NCBI GenBank assembly: GCA_036785705.1
Contig: JAWUZG010000052.1
Coordinates: 2,108,001 to 2,172,000 of the forward strand
Origin: Acanthornis magna
Lineage: Eukaryota > Chordata > Aves > Passeriformes > Acanthizidae
Length of the DNA stretch: 64,000 nt
Reading direction: 5' to 3'
The notes under the pieces were generated by a model, which was not told where the DNA came from, made no database searches, and saw only the letters and a program-made list of their open reading frames with translations. Made by a program: the position numbers and the translations under genes. Positions 47,833 to 59,197 of this stretch are shown piece by piece; position 1 is the stretch's first letter; the number at the start of each line of letters is the position of its first letter.

Positions 47833-47837
47833 TAAGT
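47833..47837. repeat. target-site duplication TAAGT, left copy
   Basis: The same five bases follow the terminal CA of the LTR at 48671-48675. Confidence 0.88.
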
Positions 47838-48670
47838 TGTTAAAACAGGTGGGGCAGTGCTCTTTGTGTTCAGCATGACCCAGCCCTGATAACACCATGA
47901 GGGGGCTATCTCTGCTAATGGGCCATCAAGGACTGTGGAAGTGACCCAGCCCTGATAACACCACCGAGGGGCTATCTCTGCTAATGGGCCGTCAAGGTCT
48001 CTGGGAGTGACTCATAGAAATCTATCAGCCCATTGTGAGATGCCCCGCCCAAAGGGGAGGAGCTGAACATTCCCACCAGCATATAAGAGAGAGACTCTGG
48101 AACATTGGGCTACCTTTTCCACTGGATCCCCAGAGGAGAAGAGCTCAAGAGCCAGCGCTGGACCTCCAGAGACCGACGAGATTTTTCGACAGGATCACCA
48201 TTTCACCAAGACTACATCCATCACTCCGACAGGACTGCAGCCACCATCGTTAACTGGACTGCTAGCACCACCCTAACAGGGTGACAGGTTGTATTCTAAC
48301 TTTTTTCTATCCGAACTGTTGTTTCTGTATTATTGCCTTGCTCTAAATTTTAGTGTAAAAACTGTTATTCCTTCTCCCCTTTCTTTGTCTGAAAGCCCTT
48401 GATTCTGAAGTTATAATAATTTAGAGGGGAAGGGGGTCACATTATCCATTCTAAGGGAGGCTCTCACCTTCCTTAGCAAGACACCTGTCTTTTAAACCAA
48501 GACACCAGCTAATGCTTCATTACAGTCAGGGCTTATCAACTGCGGTAACCACATGGCACTCTCACTTACTCCTGTGTACTTCCAAATTCTCTCATCTCTA
48601 TGACACTGTGACCAGGCAGAAATGTGAGAGAGAATTTAGCCCCATGAGTCTGTCTCATGGGGGAATTACA
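47838..48670 (+). mobile_element. solo LTR, 833 bp, class III (ERVL-type)
   Basis: It begins TGTTAAAACAGGTGGGGC and ends GGGGGAATTACA, with TGT...ACA ends and perfect TAAGT flanks. A 5-bp duplication fits ERVL- or gammaretrovirus-like integrases. The body matches an LTR family I recognise from passerines: CCAGCCCTGATAACACCATGAGGGGGCTATCTC, GCATATAAGAGAGAGACTCTGG (TATA at 48082-48087), TTTTCCACTGGATCCCCAGAGGAGAAGAGC, GACCGACGAGATTTTTCGACAGGATCACC, GCTCTAAATTTTAGTGTAAAAAC. A 66-bp segment of U3 is tandemly duplicated (47876-47941 and 47942-48007). No internal retroviral genes adjoin it. The frame at 48035-48253 is LTR sequence. The low decay and intact duplication suggest a fairly young insertion. 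Confidence 0.92.
47876..48007 (+). repeat. 66-bp tandem duplication in LTR U3
   Basis: Two head-to-tail copies of exactly 66 bp, both beginning TGACCCAGCCCTGATAACACC, with a handful of differences (for example GGGCCATCAAGG versus GGGCCGTCAAGG). The following TGACTCATAG starts like a third unit. Duplicated U3 segments upstream of a TATA box resemble retroviral enhancer repeats. Confidence 0.92.
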
Positions 48671-48675
48671 TAAGT
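48671..48675. repeat. target-site duplication TAAGT, right copy
   Basis: Exact match to 47833-47837. Confidence 0.88.
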
Positions 48676-49477
48676 AATTGAATATCACTGAAAACATGGA
48701 TTAAAAGAATCCTAAATAAGGTGTTTAAAATCCCCTGCTCTCCTGGGCAGTTTCAGCATCTTCCTTCTTTTATGTTTTTAACCTGAATATCTTAACAGAA
48801 ATAGCATTCCTCTGAGTCCACTGTGTTTCTGGACATGAAATGCCTATCTAGCTTTCATAGTGCTTTATGGAGTAGATTTGGGATTTCACTAATTTCACTT
48901 TTAATACTCTATCTTGCCAAGCAGCTTGGTGGGTTGGACTGACTGTCTGTGCTCTGCCTTACACTGCAACCTTTTAATCCTCAATCAGTCCCACAGGAGC
49001 AAACAGACGTGTATGAAACCTTTGGCACTACTCAGAACGAAGACAGGTTGTGCAACCAGAGTTACTGATATATCTGATGCTGTCTAAGTTTTAGGATCTT
49101 TTTGGGTCAAGTAGGGTAGTTTTCCCCTATTTCTACCCTCACTTTTGGTGCAGTTTTAGGCAAGGAGGGCAACATCACTGTACCTCTGCTTCTTCCTTCA
49201 TGGAATGGTATAAGGCAATCTCTCTGCTATCCTTCATGCTGTTCTTTGAGGTCTTCTGATGAAAGGTGCTAAAATAAGCACTATGTATTATTCATGTATT
49301 AATTTGCTCTGGCATATTGGTTTCAGGAAACACCATTTAAGTGCACTAGGAAATCAGCATCAAAGAAAGACAGTTACACACAGTGAATACACTAGGCAAT
49401 GGAGCAGGCCAGGCTTGACACAGCTCTGAAAAGCAAATAAAAAGCATAGAAACACTGTAATTTCCTTATGACTAGGG
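48676..49477. other. single-copy DNA, no gene recognised
   Basis: About 800 bp without a recognised element. Confidence 0.55.
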
Positions 49478-49596
49478 GAAACAAAACAAAACAAAAAAAA
49501 AAACAAAACAAAAAAAAAAAAAAACAAAAAAAAACAAAAAAAAAAACAACCGAAAAAAAAAACAAAAAAAAGAGGAAGGAAAAGAACAAAAAAGGA
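49478..49596 (+). repeat. A-rich tract with C interruptions
   Basis: About 120 bp that is nearly all A with scattered single C, grading into GGAAGG at the end. It produces a Lys-rich plus frame and a Phe-rich minus frame, neither of them real. No retrotransposon body is recognisable upstream, so I call it a simple repeat and not a poly(A) tail. Confidence 0.9.
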
Positions 49597-50883
49597 AGGC
49601 CCTATGTTAGCTTTTCTATAACTTTTGGGGTAATCCTGTGCAGCTTAGCAGTGAATTAGACCTTGTTGATAGAATTTTGTAGGGTAGCAAAAGATATGGA
49701 TGGAGACAATATAGTTAAGAAAGTGGTGGTCCTGGAAAAAACATTATGTGATCCCTGGGTTCCCTGGCTTTCAGCCTGAATTTTTTTCAGGGGAACTTAC
49801 TTCCTAAAGAGTTTTGAGAGGCTGCTGTTCTCTATTAGTCTTCAGAATATCTTGAACAGAACATTCAAAAATGGATTACTCCAAAGTTCCATGTCACTTC
49901 TGGGGCTGTGGAAAAAACTATAAGCAGAAGAATTTATTATAAATATGTGTCTCTGTTCAATCTCCAGGGTTTTTCTGTAGAAACCTTTTGTTTTTTTTTA
50001 AACAATTTTATGTACATACATATATAAGGATGGTAATATTTTAGGGGTTTTCCTCATTTTTTTCCATCACTTTGAAAAACTGTTTTCATATACATATATA
50101 TGTAAAATGAAACACTATGAGCTCTGGGGGTAAAAGTAGAATTTCACCAGGCAGCACCAATATATTCCCCAAAAACTTTATGGCATAATTACTTATAATG
50201 AACCTTGAAGCTTAAACTCTCGATTCCATAAACTAGCCAGTATATGAGCACTGAGGGAAGACAATTCATAGTAATTTTGTCAGCAAAATTGTTACAATAA
50301 AGGCATAAGCAACACTTCATCTACCTGTCACTTGTCTTGAAAGGGCAGATTACTTTTTCCTCAATCTTGGCACATCCATTTAAAGTAGGCTTACAAGCCA
50401 GGCAGGTGTAAAGTGCAAGCCAGCACTTGATCACATTAGCAATTATCAATGGAAAAAATACATAAGTGCTGAGGCTTGGCACAACAGTTACCCTGGTAAC
50501 TGTTCACGCTCAGAACCTCGGCAGAGACTGACATGACAGTTTGACATCTTTCCCCATTAAAAAAAAAAACAAACTATGATTGCATTCTCTCTTTCTCTCT
50601 CTGTTTTTTCGCTTTGCCTCTTCCTGTGCTGCTTTTCCAAAGCTCTTGGCAGTGACCCTGCCTTGTTTAACTCCAGTCAAACACGTCCCAGCAGGAACCC
50701 CCCTGTCTTGCCAACCTTTAGAGCATCCTCTGTGAACACCAATGGTTAAAGTTTACTTAGCCAAGCCTGAAGTCCAGGAAGTAAGGCTAGTGGGTTGGAG
50801 AAGCTGCATTAATGTTTTTGAAACAAGAGTGTCAGAGACATGTTGGCCAAGACAAATTCACCCAGTGTTAGGGAAAAAAAAAG
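49597..50883. other. single-copy DNA with an X-box palindrome
   Basis: About 1.3 kb without a gene or transposon that I recognise. The part around 50380-50540 has balanced, non-repetitive sequence and carries the palindrome at 50483-50504. Confidence 0.5.
50483..50504. promoter_or_regulatory. perfect RFX-type X-box palindrome
   Basis: AACAGTTACC at 50483-50492 and its exact reverse complement GGTAACTGTT at 50495-50504 are separated by CT. The core GTTACC-CT-GGTAAC fits the symmetric X-box bound by RFX-family winged-helix dimers (GTTRCC-N(0-2)-GGYAAC). A 20-base perfect palindrome with this core is unlikely to be chance at a single place, but occupancy is not shown. Confidence 0.5.
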
Positions 50884-51145
50884 GATGAGAGGAAATGGCC
50901 TCAAGCTGCACCAGAGGAGGTTGAGATTGCATATATAAAATTTTTTTTCAGGGAAAGTGCTGTCAGGCTTTGGAACAGCCTTCCCAGGGAGGTTGTGTGG
51001 TCCACCATCCCTGGAAATCTTCCAAAAATGAGTGGATAGAGCAATTTGGGATATGGTTAATGCTGAACATGGTGATGGTGTTAGGCTGATGGTCAGACTA
51101 GATGATGGTAAGTTTTTCCAACCTTAACAATGTATAATTCTAGGA
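50884..51145 (+). mobile_element. CR1 LINE 3' end, about 260 bp
   Basis: Sense order GATGAGAGGAAATGGCCTCAAGCTGCACCAGAGGAGGTTGAGATTG, GGAACAGCCTTCCCAGGGAGGTTGTGTGG, CCACCATCCCTGGAAATCTTCC, GATGGTGTTAGGCTGATGGTCAGACTAGATGATGG, TTTTCCAACCTTAACAATG. A T-tract expansion (50940-50949) interrupts it. It is 5'-truncated within the C-terminal coding part. Confidence 0.93.
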
Positions 51146-54100
51146 ATGTTACACTTTTCTTGTCCTCGTACTCTCAAATATCCACACATACCATACATCT
51201 GTAGCAGCTTGTCTTAAGATACTGGTCTCTCTGACTTATGCATTGACCTTGCAAAAAGTTCCCTCTTTTATTCTCTACCTTCTCAAAAAACAAGAAAAAG
51301 TCCATCAGAAGCAAACTATATCCATTTTGTGTACAGGGGAAAAAAACCCCTCCTCCTTAACTCCACTAAGGAACTCAGGCCAAGCAGGCTCTGCACAAAG
51401 TACAGGGTCAGATCACAACCAATTGCTCAACCCCTGAGGACACAAAACCTTGAAGACTCAGCATTTTCAGGATTTGGCTTTGTTCTGTGGGGTGTTCGGG
51501 GACTAAGTTATGTGAACTTATTGACTGTTAGTTGCCAGCTCTTTGATTTCGATTTGGCATTTCTGTGTCAAATGGAATTAAAGAGTGAGATGTGTACATT
51601 CAAATTTTGGTAATTAGTCACTGTTACAGTTAAAGCTTACCTGACTTTCCTTTTGCCACAGTTTATGAGCTATTTCTGTTTGTTTGGTTTTTTTTTCAAT
51701 GTCTCATTTTCAGGCAGTCTTTTAGCATCCATTATTTTCCTTCAGTCTTATTTTGTCTTTAATTTTGGTCACATCTTTCAATATTAAAAAGTTAAATATT
51801 AAATATCTGCATCTCTTTTGATTTTATTTTCAGTAATTTATTTTGTTCCCTCTTTCTCCTTTGATGTGTGTCATTCATATCTTTCAGCTCATCATGTTCT
51901 TACTCATTGTCATCTCTAAATGGAGAACAGTGGAAGGATTGAGAAGAGTTGTGCTTTTTTTCAGGGTGGAGGAAAAAACCCTTTGGGAAGTTGGGTAATA
52001 CAATAAAAGATTTAATGGTGAAACTGAGTTGATAGTCTGGTCTTTACTCTTAAATTCTAGACAAACAGAACACATACACTGAAATATATGCAGAAAATCA
52101 AAGTAAACATCTCACACTGTTTACAAGAAAATTCTGCATTTGTTTATTTTTGCACATGCTGTTGCCTTAGACCTCACAGATTTCAAAAGAGTAGGTTTTG
52201 GCTGTGGAATAACATTAACCTGAACATTCAGGACGTGGAGCCAAATCTTACTGCCTGCGTTTCTGTGATCTTTACCCGTGGGCAAACAGAACCTGTGGTG
52301 TAACCTTAATTCTGTCAGCAGGATGAAGGCATAATAAATAAAAGTAATAAACATTTTACAACATTAAACAATCTTTCACAGCTAGTCAATCTGACAATTT
52401 TGATCAGCATTAAATTTACTGGAATGTTTCTAAACATGAACAAGAAACAAAGTCATACTTCCTCTGGTACAGTTGCATTGATTGGAAGGGTGAACTAATA
52501 AACATTATGACTGCTCTCGTATTCTGGGACTAAGAGAAACTTGTTCCTTTCCTTGCTATTCTGTGGGCTGCGTTGCAATCTCTTCCACAACAACATAATT
52601 TAATTTAAAAATCATGATGCTATAAGAACTTGAGAAGCAGTTAAAGCCATTCAGTCAGAGAAAGGTCATGTTAACATAAATATTGAAAAGAATAATAATT
52701 AGGCAGGAAAACCAGCAAAACACATTGAAGAGAAATGAGGCAATTTTTAAATGTTAACCTCTCAATTCAGAAGTGTTTACATTACAATTAATGGTTCCAT
52801 TTTCAATGAGCATTCCACTAAAAAAAATTGCTGAGCAAAATTATGAAAGAGAATTACAACCATAAATGACATTGTATCCATTCTATCATCTTGAGAGAAA
52901 ATGAATTGTCTGGATCTTGTTAAACACAACGAAATTCAAATAGTCCAAGCATGACTTACTGCAGAATAAAGCAAAGTGCTCTCTTATTAAGAGAGTAAGG
53001 CAATTTTTTGATGATTGTTCATAATTTAAAATTCTGAATACTTGAAGGAGTTGCTAAACATTTGTTCCTATGAATTATCCCATACATATTGAGCTGGATA
53101 CAAGTAAGAATGTCTCAGCAATGTTGGCAGTTTCACATCCTGAAATACATTGTGGTTATATCTCATAGTATTCCTTTCCACATAGCCCCACCTTGAGATC
53201 AAGAAACTCACATTAAATGACACTTTTGAAACTCCCAAACATTCTAAGCTGATTGTTGTTTTGGGGTGACTTTTAACTTACAGTATGTGTTTTTCAAGTT
53301 TAGTTTTGAGGAGTGGTTTATCTTAATTTAAAACATTGCAAAAAAACCATAAATGTTTTATCGAAAACTTCCTGGTATTAAATATACTGAGTTGATTTTT
53401 TGTTTTCACTTATAGCTGTTACCATTTGAATATGTTAATTTTTAAAAGAAATTGAAAAGTAAGAAACCTGAAATTCCCTCCCAGAAAAATGTGAACTAGT
53501 GTCCACTCATGTTTATTACCAACATAGATGTCACAACCAGAGTCAGAGTGCCATGACATTGCAACAAGACCATGACACAGTTCCCAAAGCAAGGTCATTG
53601 CAATATAGAAAACAGGGATGAAAAAGTAAATGGCTTGGCAGAGGCACAGAGCAATAAAGACACGGGCTTATAATTTAACTTTGGTTTTGTTTTATTCTTG
53701 CTGTATTTGCCACAATATAAAGCCTCACAATTTAACCTGTACAATTTTAAGGCCAAGGAAATATTTCGGAGTTTATCTATTTTTGAATCAAATGACAGGG
53801 AGAAATGGTAAAACAAAAGCTGCATATTAGGAAGAAGTGTTTAAGACATTGTAAAAAGGAACAAATTTAACTAAGAATTTCTTCTTTAATTGCAACCTCT
53901 TACAACCTTCTTTAAAATGCAAATTAATCTACTTAAGCAAATTTTCTCTAAAAGGGCTGTCACATGAGACCACCCTTATTTGCAGAGCCCTGAGAAGCTG
54001 AAATTTAAGGGAGAATATCAGGAGAGATTTTGGAGCACTTAGAGCTACATGTGTATCTAAAAGATCTAGACAGAAACTTGTTCCTGAGGTTTTCATTCTC

Positions 54101-55001
54101 AGACGTCAGGTTGTCTTCCGTTCATGCAGCCCATTTGCCAACAATGTAATTTCATCCCGACAGCAGCTTGAAAAAGTTGCTTGGCATTGTTATAAGCAGC
54201 ACGATTCTGATTCTAGCCAGAAAAATTATGGTCACCATAAAGTCCAGCTACCTGTAACACTTCTTAGCACTTCTGTCTCTAGGCTCTTACATGTGAATTC
54301 TATATACTTAAAAATAAGGGTAGACAGTAAGTGCACAAAAGTGCAACAGTCTTGTGAAGCAACAACAGCAGAAGTAACAGAAGCTATATCAGAATTGTGG
54401 CTATATTTTTCTTCTCCTTGGTACAAATATAGCTTCTTACCTAGCATAACTCATTTGGGATTATTCCTGGGTTATTTTCAGGATACCTAAAGGCAGAACT
54501 GCTGTGATTTCTGTAAACAGGTTGTTTACAAAATCAAAACTGACTTTTGGTCTAGACCAGAAGTCTCAAGATGAAGCATCTATCGGCAGAAAATTTAGCA
54601 AAAGTGTACTTCTACAGAAGAAATCTCATCCTAAATTTATCAGCTTTACTGGTAGTTTGAAACAGAGTGGAAAGTCTGTCCATGGGAAAACTTGGAAAAG
54701 TACAGATTAGTAGAAAATAATGAAAAAAAAAAAAAAAAAAGGAATGTCAATACATTCTTCTTTGATGGTCTACATAGAGGGTACAAAAAGCCCTTCCTGG
54801 TCTATGTTTTGAGCTTTTTTGTAAAACTTTCTGGAGAAGATGCTGCAGCCCCCTAAGCAACTCAGTCTGGTGTTTTGCTTTCCTGTTAAAGTTCCCCCAG
54901 CAGTTTCACCCAGAACTCTGTGATGCAGTTGAAACCTTTGCTTCTAAATTTATTCAGTGAGGACAAAGAGAATGTTTTACTCCTCTTCTCTTTGAAGCTC
55001 T
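51146..55001. other. single-copy DNA, no gene recognised
   Basis: About 3.9 kb with no recognised gene or transposon. A poly(A) tract lies at 54723-54740. Confidence 0.55.
54723..54740 (+). repeat. poly(A) tract, 18 bp
   Basis: A homopolymer of 18 A. The 200 bp upstream has no recognisable transposon or processed-gene sequence. Confidence 0.95.
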
Positions 55002-55125
55002 TTTCTGCATATTTGGAGATTATTATCCTGTTTTCCTTCAGTCTTTTGGTCTCTAGACTAAACAGCCTCAGCTCTTTTAGGGATTACACCGATTTCATAA
55101 TGTCTGTTTGCCATTTTTGGAATTT
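55002..55125 (-). mobile_element. old, diverged CR1 LINE fragment
   Basis: The plus strand reads TTTCTGCATATTTGGAGATTATTATCCTG, CCTTCAGTCTTTTGGTCTCTAGACTAAACAGCCTCAGCTCTTTTAG and a degraded CATTTTTGGAATTTG. This follows the reverse complement of the CR1 C-terminal coding region with the landmarks TCAGTCTTCTCTTTTCCAGACTAAACA and CAGTTCTTTCAG. It is much more diverged than the other copies, so it is probably an ancient subfamily. Confidence 0.7.
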
Positions 55126-57255
55126 GAACAAACTCAACAGATGTATAGTGATACTAGGCTGACCGAACAGAGTCTCTAAAATGTAAATATGCTATACACA
55201 GTAATATTTCTTGATTCTTGCAGAGGAAATTCCTGTTAACTAACACTTATAAAAATAACAAGGAACATATTGGGAGAACTAACAAGACTAGCACTGGCCA
55301 GTGGTTTATCATATCAAATTAGTGAGTCACAACTATATTTTTTACTTATCAGAGTTCAGCCCTTTGGGTATTATCATTCCTTAGCTCAAAATTATTTGAT
55401 GACCAATACACATGCGATTTTCAAAAAAAGCAGCTATTCCAGATCTTATTTTTATGTTCATGTGTTTCTGATGTAACAACCATCATGAAAACTCCTGAAG
55501 AGAAGATTTTGCAAATGGTATGTAACTCCCTCCTGAGAGCTGGGCTGCAGTGATGACATGTCCCCTAAAAATCTTAACTTTTATGCTTATTTTAAAATCA
55601 GGATTTGGAGTCTGCACAAGCCATTTGATATGGGGAAGCAGCCTTTTTCCAGGGGGATTGACTACGCACGCAACAACTTAAATCTGTGGAAATGAATCAA
55701 CTGAGTCAGCTGCCGATGACTGCAAAAATGGCCTGGATGCCATTTGCTGTTACCTTTTTAAACGGGAGCCTGAAATTAGGAGAATTACAGCAAAACTGTC
55801 ATTGAGGAGAGATCGACTGCCTGGAATTTGCAATGCAAACCTATACTTATCCCTTATGCAGAAGAAAGATAAGTGGGGAAAAAAAATTAACAGCCATAAG
55901 AGTTCTCTCCCAGATGCAGTTTCATCTTATTTATTGTTGCTATTTATTTGTATATATATATTTAAAAGCTTAAATGATTTGTTAGCTATGCATCAAGTTA
56001 ACCCCTATAAATGCGTGTTTTATTGCAGCTGCTACAGGTTTTAATATTGTTTATTGTTACTCTTTCAGTGCATAGAAACTAGAGGCATGCTTTAAAGCCC
56101 CATTGTGCAAGTCTCTGTATGAGCAAGTGGCACAACAGATGCCACCTCAGAGGGCTCACAACACAGGATTTTGAAAGCATGGAGCATATGAGCAGATAGA
56201 CATCAAGAGGGACAGGTGGGGTGGCAAGGTGGTATAAAAGTCAGTATGTTTACTTGAAGAAGCAAGCTTTGCAGCAGAGATAGGTGTGTCTTTGAAGAAT
56301 GGAGGGAGAGGTCTTTCTCTTCCTCTGCTTATTTGTGCTTTGTGGCACACTGGTTTGTCACTTTGTGGCTTCATCTAAAGTCCTGTCCTCTGCCTGATGC
56401 TTCCTGGGCTGCTCACTGCTGCTGCATAGAAACTAGGATGGAAAGAGGGCAAATGATTTCTGATATAGGGAAGCTCTGTGTTTACCTAACACTGCTGGGG
56501 AGTCTTTTACACAGCTGGAGGAAAACATTCATACAAATACCTTTGATCAAAATAGCCAGCGTCTGTGTTGAGTTATGAGCATCTACTCCCTAAACAAAAA
56601 ATAAAGAAAAAATAACATTAGCAGAGGATTACAAAGCCTCCATAGCATTAAAAGATCAAAGGAAAAAGAAAGAAAAAAGAGGTATCTAGCTGGTTAACAA
56701 GTACAGACTAGAAAAACAAACAATCCAGCTGAAATAAATAATAGAGAATCTGCTCTGTTTTCACAGTGGAAGTTCTAGCCTGAATTCTTCCTTCAAGTTT
56801 GTCATGACACAAGAAGAAATGATTTATTAGCTACTCTTGACCTGTACGAGTCTTTGTAGGTTAAAGCTAGAATCCTGGTTTCCAACGACTTTCACAGAAA
56901 TGTGCATTCCCTCTATAGTTTCTGAGGTAAAATCTCATACAATCTCAAATCTATTCATTGTTGTTCACTGCTCTATTCAAAAGGATTTTGTATATGCCTG
57001 TGCATGTTCTGGGTTCATCTCCTACCTCAATAAGCCTTGCCAGTGTCTGAGATCAGCTGAAGTGGTTTCAGAAGTAGTTGGTGAACAGTAAAACATAAGA
57101 AATACTGGCAAATCGCGGTCTCAACAGATGGGCTCCCAGCTATGCATTTAATCCACTTCATCACTCCTCTTACCTCTCTCCAGGACCAAGAAAGGGTTTT
57201 GATTGAACAAAATAATAAAATGGTTACAGAAGTGCCACTTAATTTGAGAAGTTGT
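55126..57255. other. single-copy DNA, no gene recognised
   Basis: About 2.1 kb with no recognised gene or transposon. A MARE-like TGAGTCAGC occurs near 55701. Confidence 0.55.
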
Positions 57256-57409
57256 GGATGCTCCTTCCCTGGTTTTGCTCAAGGCCAGGTTGAACCGGGC
57301 TTTGAGCAGCCTGGTCTAGTGGAAGGTGTCCCTGCCCATGGCAGAGAGGCTGGAACTGGATGATTTTTAAGGTCTCTTTCAACCCAAGCCATCCTGTGAT
57401 TCTGTGATT
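57256..57409 (+). mobile_element. CR1 LINE 3' tail fragment
   Basis: Sense order GGATGCTCCTTCCCTGGTTTTGCTCAAGGCCAGGTTGAACCGGGCTTTGAGCAGCCTGGTCTAGTGGAAGGTGTCCCTGCCCATGGCAGAGAGGCTGGAACTGGATGA, ending CAACCCAAGCCATCCTGTGATTCTGTGA. It is the tail of the same subfamily type as 18961-19087, 37936-38025 and 46383-46512. Confidence 0.94.
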
Positions 57410-57802
57410 TAATCATGCCCATTGTATTAATTTTAGGATCCACTGTTAAGGTCATTTCTTCAGTGCTAGAGAAGGCAACAGGAAACAGCAGGTCAATGAG
57501 ATCCAACTGGGGAGCAGTTAAACTTTAGAAATACTGTCTGTGGTTCTGAAGGTTAGTATTTGCACTTGGGTGAATAGCACAACCTATGAATAGATTCAGA
57601 ATGTTTTAATTTGTTGGGGTTCTTTGTTTCCCAGAAGATATTGAGATAGCATACTCTATAAAGTGTGCTGCAAGTGGCTGGGGTTTTCCATCCTACTGAT
57701 CCTGCTTCCTCTAGAAATCAAAACTACAGGGACGTCCCAGACTTTTATCATACAGAAGCTTATCATGCTGAAATAGGCACTTTTGCCTGTTTATGGAGCT
57801 GA
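57410..57802. other. single-copy DNA between CR1 and LTR
   Basis: About 390 bp with no recognised element. Confidence 0.55.
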
Positions 57803-57807
57803 GGTAT
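57803..57807. repeat. target-site duplication GGTAT, left copy
   Basis: Repeated exactly at 59193-59197. Confidence 0.9.
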
Positions 57808-58008
57808 TGTCGAGAGTTTGACCCTGGCTAAATGCCAGGCACCTATGATGTTTGCTCTCTATACTCTCTCCTGCTGCAGCTATGCAGAGGAGAGGGAAAA
57901 TTAACACAAAACACTGGACTTATGAGTTGAAAAAAGATCACTGATAAGGGGATGCACGAGATTCAGGGCAAAAGCAGGTGGGAAACTTAAAGTTGCAAAA
58001 AAAGGTGA

Positions 58009-58014
58009 TTTATT
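58009..58014 (-). promoter_or_regulatory. polyadenylation signal AATAAA of the minus-strand LTR
   Basis: TTTATT on the plus strand. It lies about 200 bp inside the LTR 3' end, the same relative place as in the LTR at 26301-27690, and this confirms the orientation. Confidence 0.75.
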
Positions 58015-58080
58015 AATCTAACAGAGTCGGAGGATAAATCAGAGCTAAAAATAAACTCTCAAGACACCGTTTTTTCTCTG

Positions 58081-58460
58081 GCCCCCCTTCCCTCTTAAGG
58101 CACTGCTTTCCAGCTCACCCCCTCCCTCCTTTCCAGCTAACCAACAACTCCCGGGCAGGGGCAGGGTGTGAGTTTTTTCTTAAGTCAGTCCATCACAATT
58201 CTTCTACTACAGACACTGTTTCTCTATTAGCCCCCTCCCTCCATCCAACCAACGGATCCGGGCTGGGGCAAGATATGTGGCTTTTCTTAATCAGTCCAAC
58301 GCCACAATTTTTCTGCTACAAACACTGTTTCTCTACTCACCCCTCTCCCTATTAAGGCCATTTCTCAGCTCACCCCCTCCCTCCTTCCCTCCAACTAACA
58401 ACTCTGGGGTGGGGGCAGGGTATGGGGGTTTTCCTTTGGTCAGGGTCAGTCCATCAGGGA
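58081..58460 (-). repeat. imperfect tandem triplication inside the LTR
   Basis: Three related units follow each other. Each contains a CACCCCCTCCCTCC-like stretch, then CCAAC(T/C)AAC..., then GGGGCAGGGT or GGGGCAAGAT, a T-rich stretch, and CAGTCCA (58186, 58292 and 58447). Spacings of 106 and 155 bp show that the units differ in length. Confidence 0.8.
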
Positions 58461-59192
58461 GAAGAGTCCTCTACTTAGCCACAGGGGTCCCTCCCACGAG
58501 AGACAGTCCTCTGTGAACTTCTTTAGCGTGGGTCCAATGGCATGAGCAGCACCCGCCCGATTGCTGCTGTCCGAGATTCTCTCCAGGTTGCAGACTTCCA
58601 ATCTGAGGTCAGGCTGTTTCCATCCTGGGAGCAAGGCCTTTCTCTCTCCTGCAAGGCCTTTGCAAGTCTCAGTCTCTGGGACTCCCACTGGATCACAGCT
58701 TCCTGCAGGCCTCCACCTGCTCCTCTGGCGTGGGCACTTCCCCACAGGCTGTGGGTGGATCTCTGCATCCCCCTGGACCCTATGGGCTGCAAGGGCACCA
58801 CCTGCTTCCCCACGGTCTTCACCATGGCTGGCAGAGGGTTTTCAGCTCCGGCACCTGGAGCATCTCCTCCCCCACCTTCTCCACTGACCTTGGTGCCTCC
58901 ATGTTGTTCTCCCTCACATATTTTTACCTCCTCCTCCTCCTTCCCTGGCTAAAAAGAAGTGTGTGCTCACATTGTTTTGATTTCTTCTTAAATATGTTTT
59001 CACAGAGGCGTAACTAACATCTCTAATTGGCCCAGGTTTGGCCAGCAGCATGTCCATCATCTTCAGAGCCATCAGAGATTGGCTCAGCTGGACATGGAGA
59101 AATTTCCAGAATCTTTACTCAGGACATGCAGGAGCCATCTTTGTACCCCACCCTATTCACTGGCAAAAACTGGGCCCGGCAAAACTACCACA

Positions 59193-59197
59193 GGTAT
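59193..59197. repeat. target-site duplication GGTAT, right copy
   Basis: Exact match to 57803-57807. Confidence 0.9.

Larger units (their letters stand above)
57808..59192 (-). mobile_element. solo LTR, 1385 bp, class III (ERVL-type), minus strand
   Basis: On the plus strand it begins TGTCGAGAGTTTGACCC and ends GCAAAACTACCACA, with GGTAT on both sides. Read on the minus strand, the 5' end is TGTGGTAGTTTTGCC. Landmarks shared with the LTR at 26301-27690 follow: CCAATTAGAG...GCCTCTGTGAAAACATATTTAAGAAG (TATA-like), then GGTGCCGGAGCTGAAAACC, and at the 3' end GGTGCCTGGCATTTAGCCAGGGTCAAA. AATAAA lies at 58009-58014 (minus). The middle part (58081-58460) holds about three imperfect tandem units, which makes this copy longer than the roughly 1.02-kb relative. 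No retroviral genes remain. Open frames of up to 136 codons inside it, on both strands, are LTR sequence. The perfect duplication shows a complete solo LTR. Confidence 0.93.

Noticed and set aside
54723..54740. Poly(A) tract as the tail of a processed pseudogene
   Set aside because: The upstream 200 bp has no recognisable coding or RNA-gene sequence and no flanking direct repeat.
58446..59017. Overlapping frames of 95-136 codons on both strands
   Set aside because: They lie wholly within the minus-strand ERVL LTR, and LTRs of this type do not encode proteins there.
26301..59192. The two related ERVL LTRs as the ends of one provirus
   Set aside because: They are in opposite orientations, belong to different subfamilies, and the DNA between them contains no retroviral genes.
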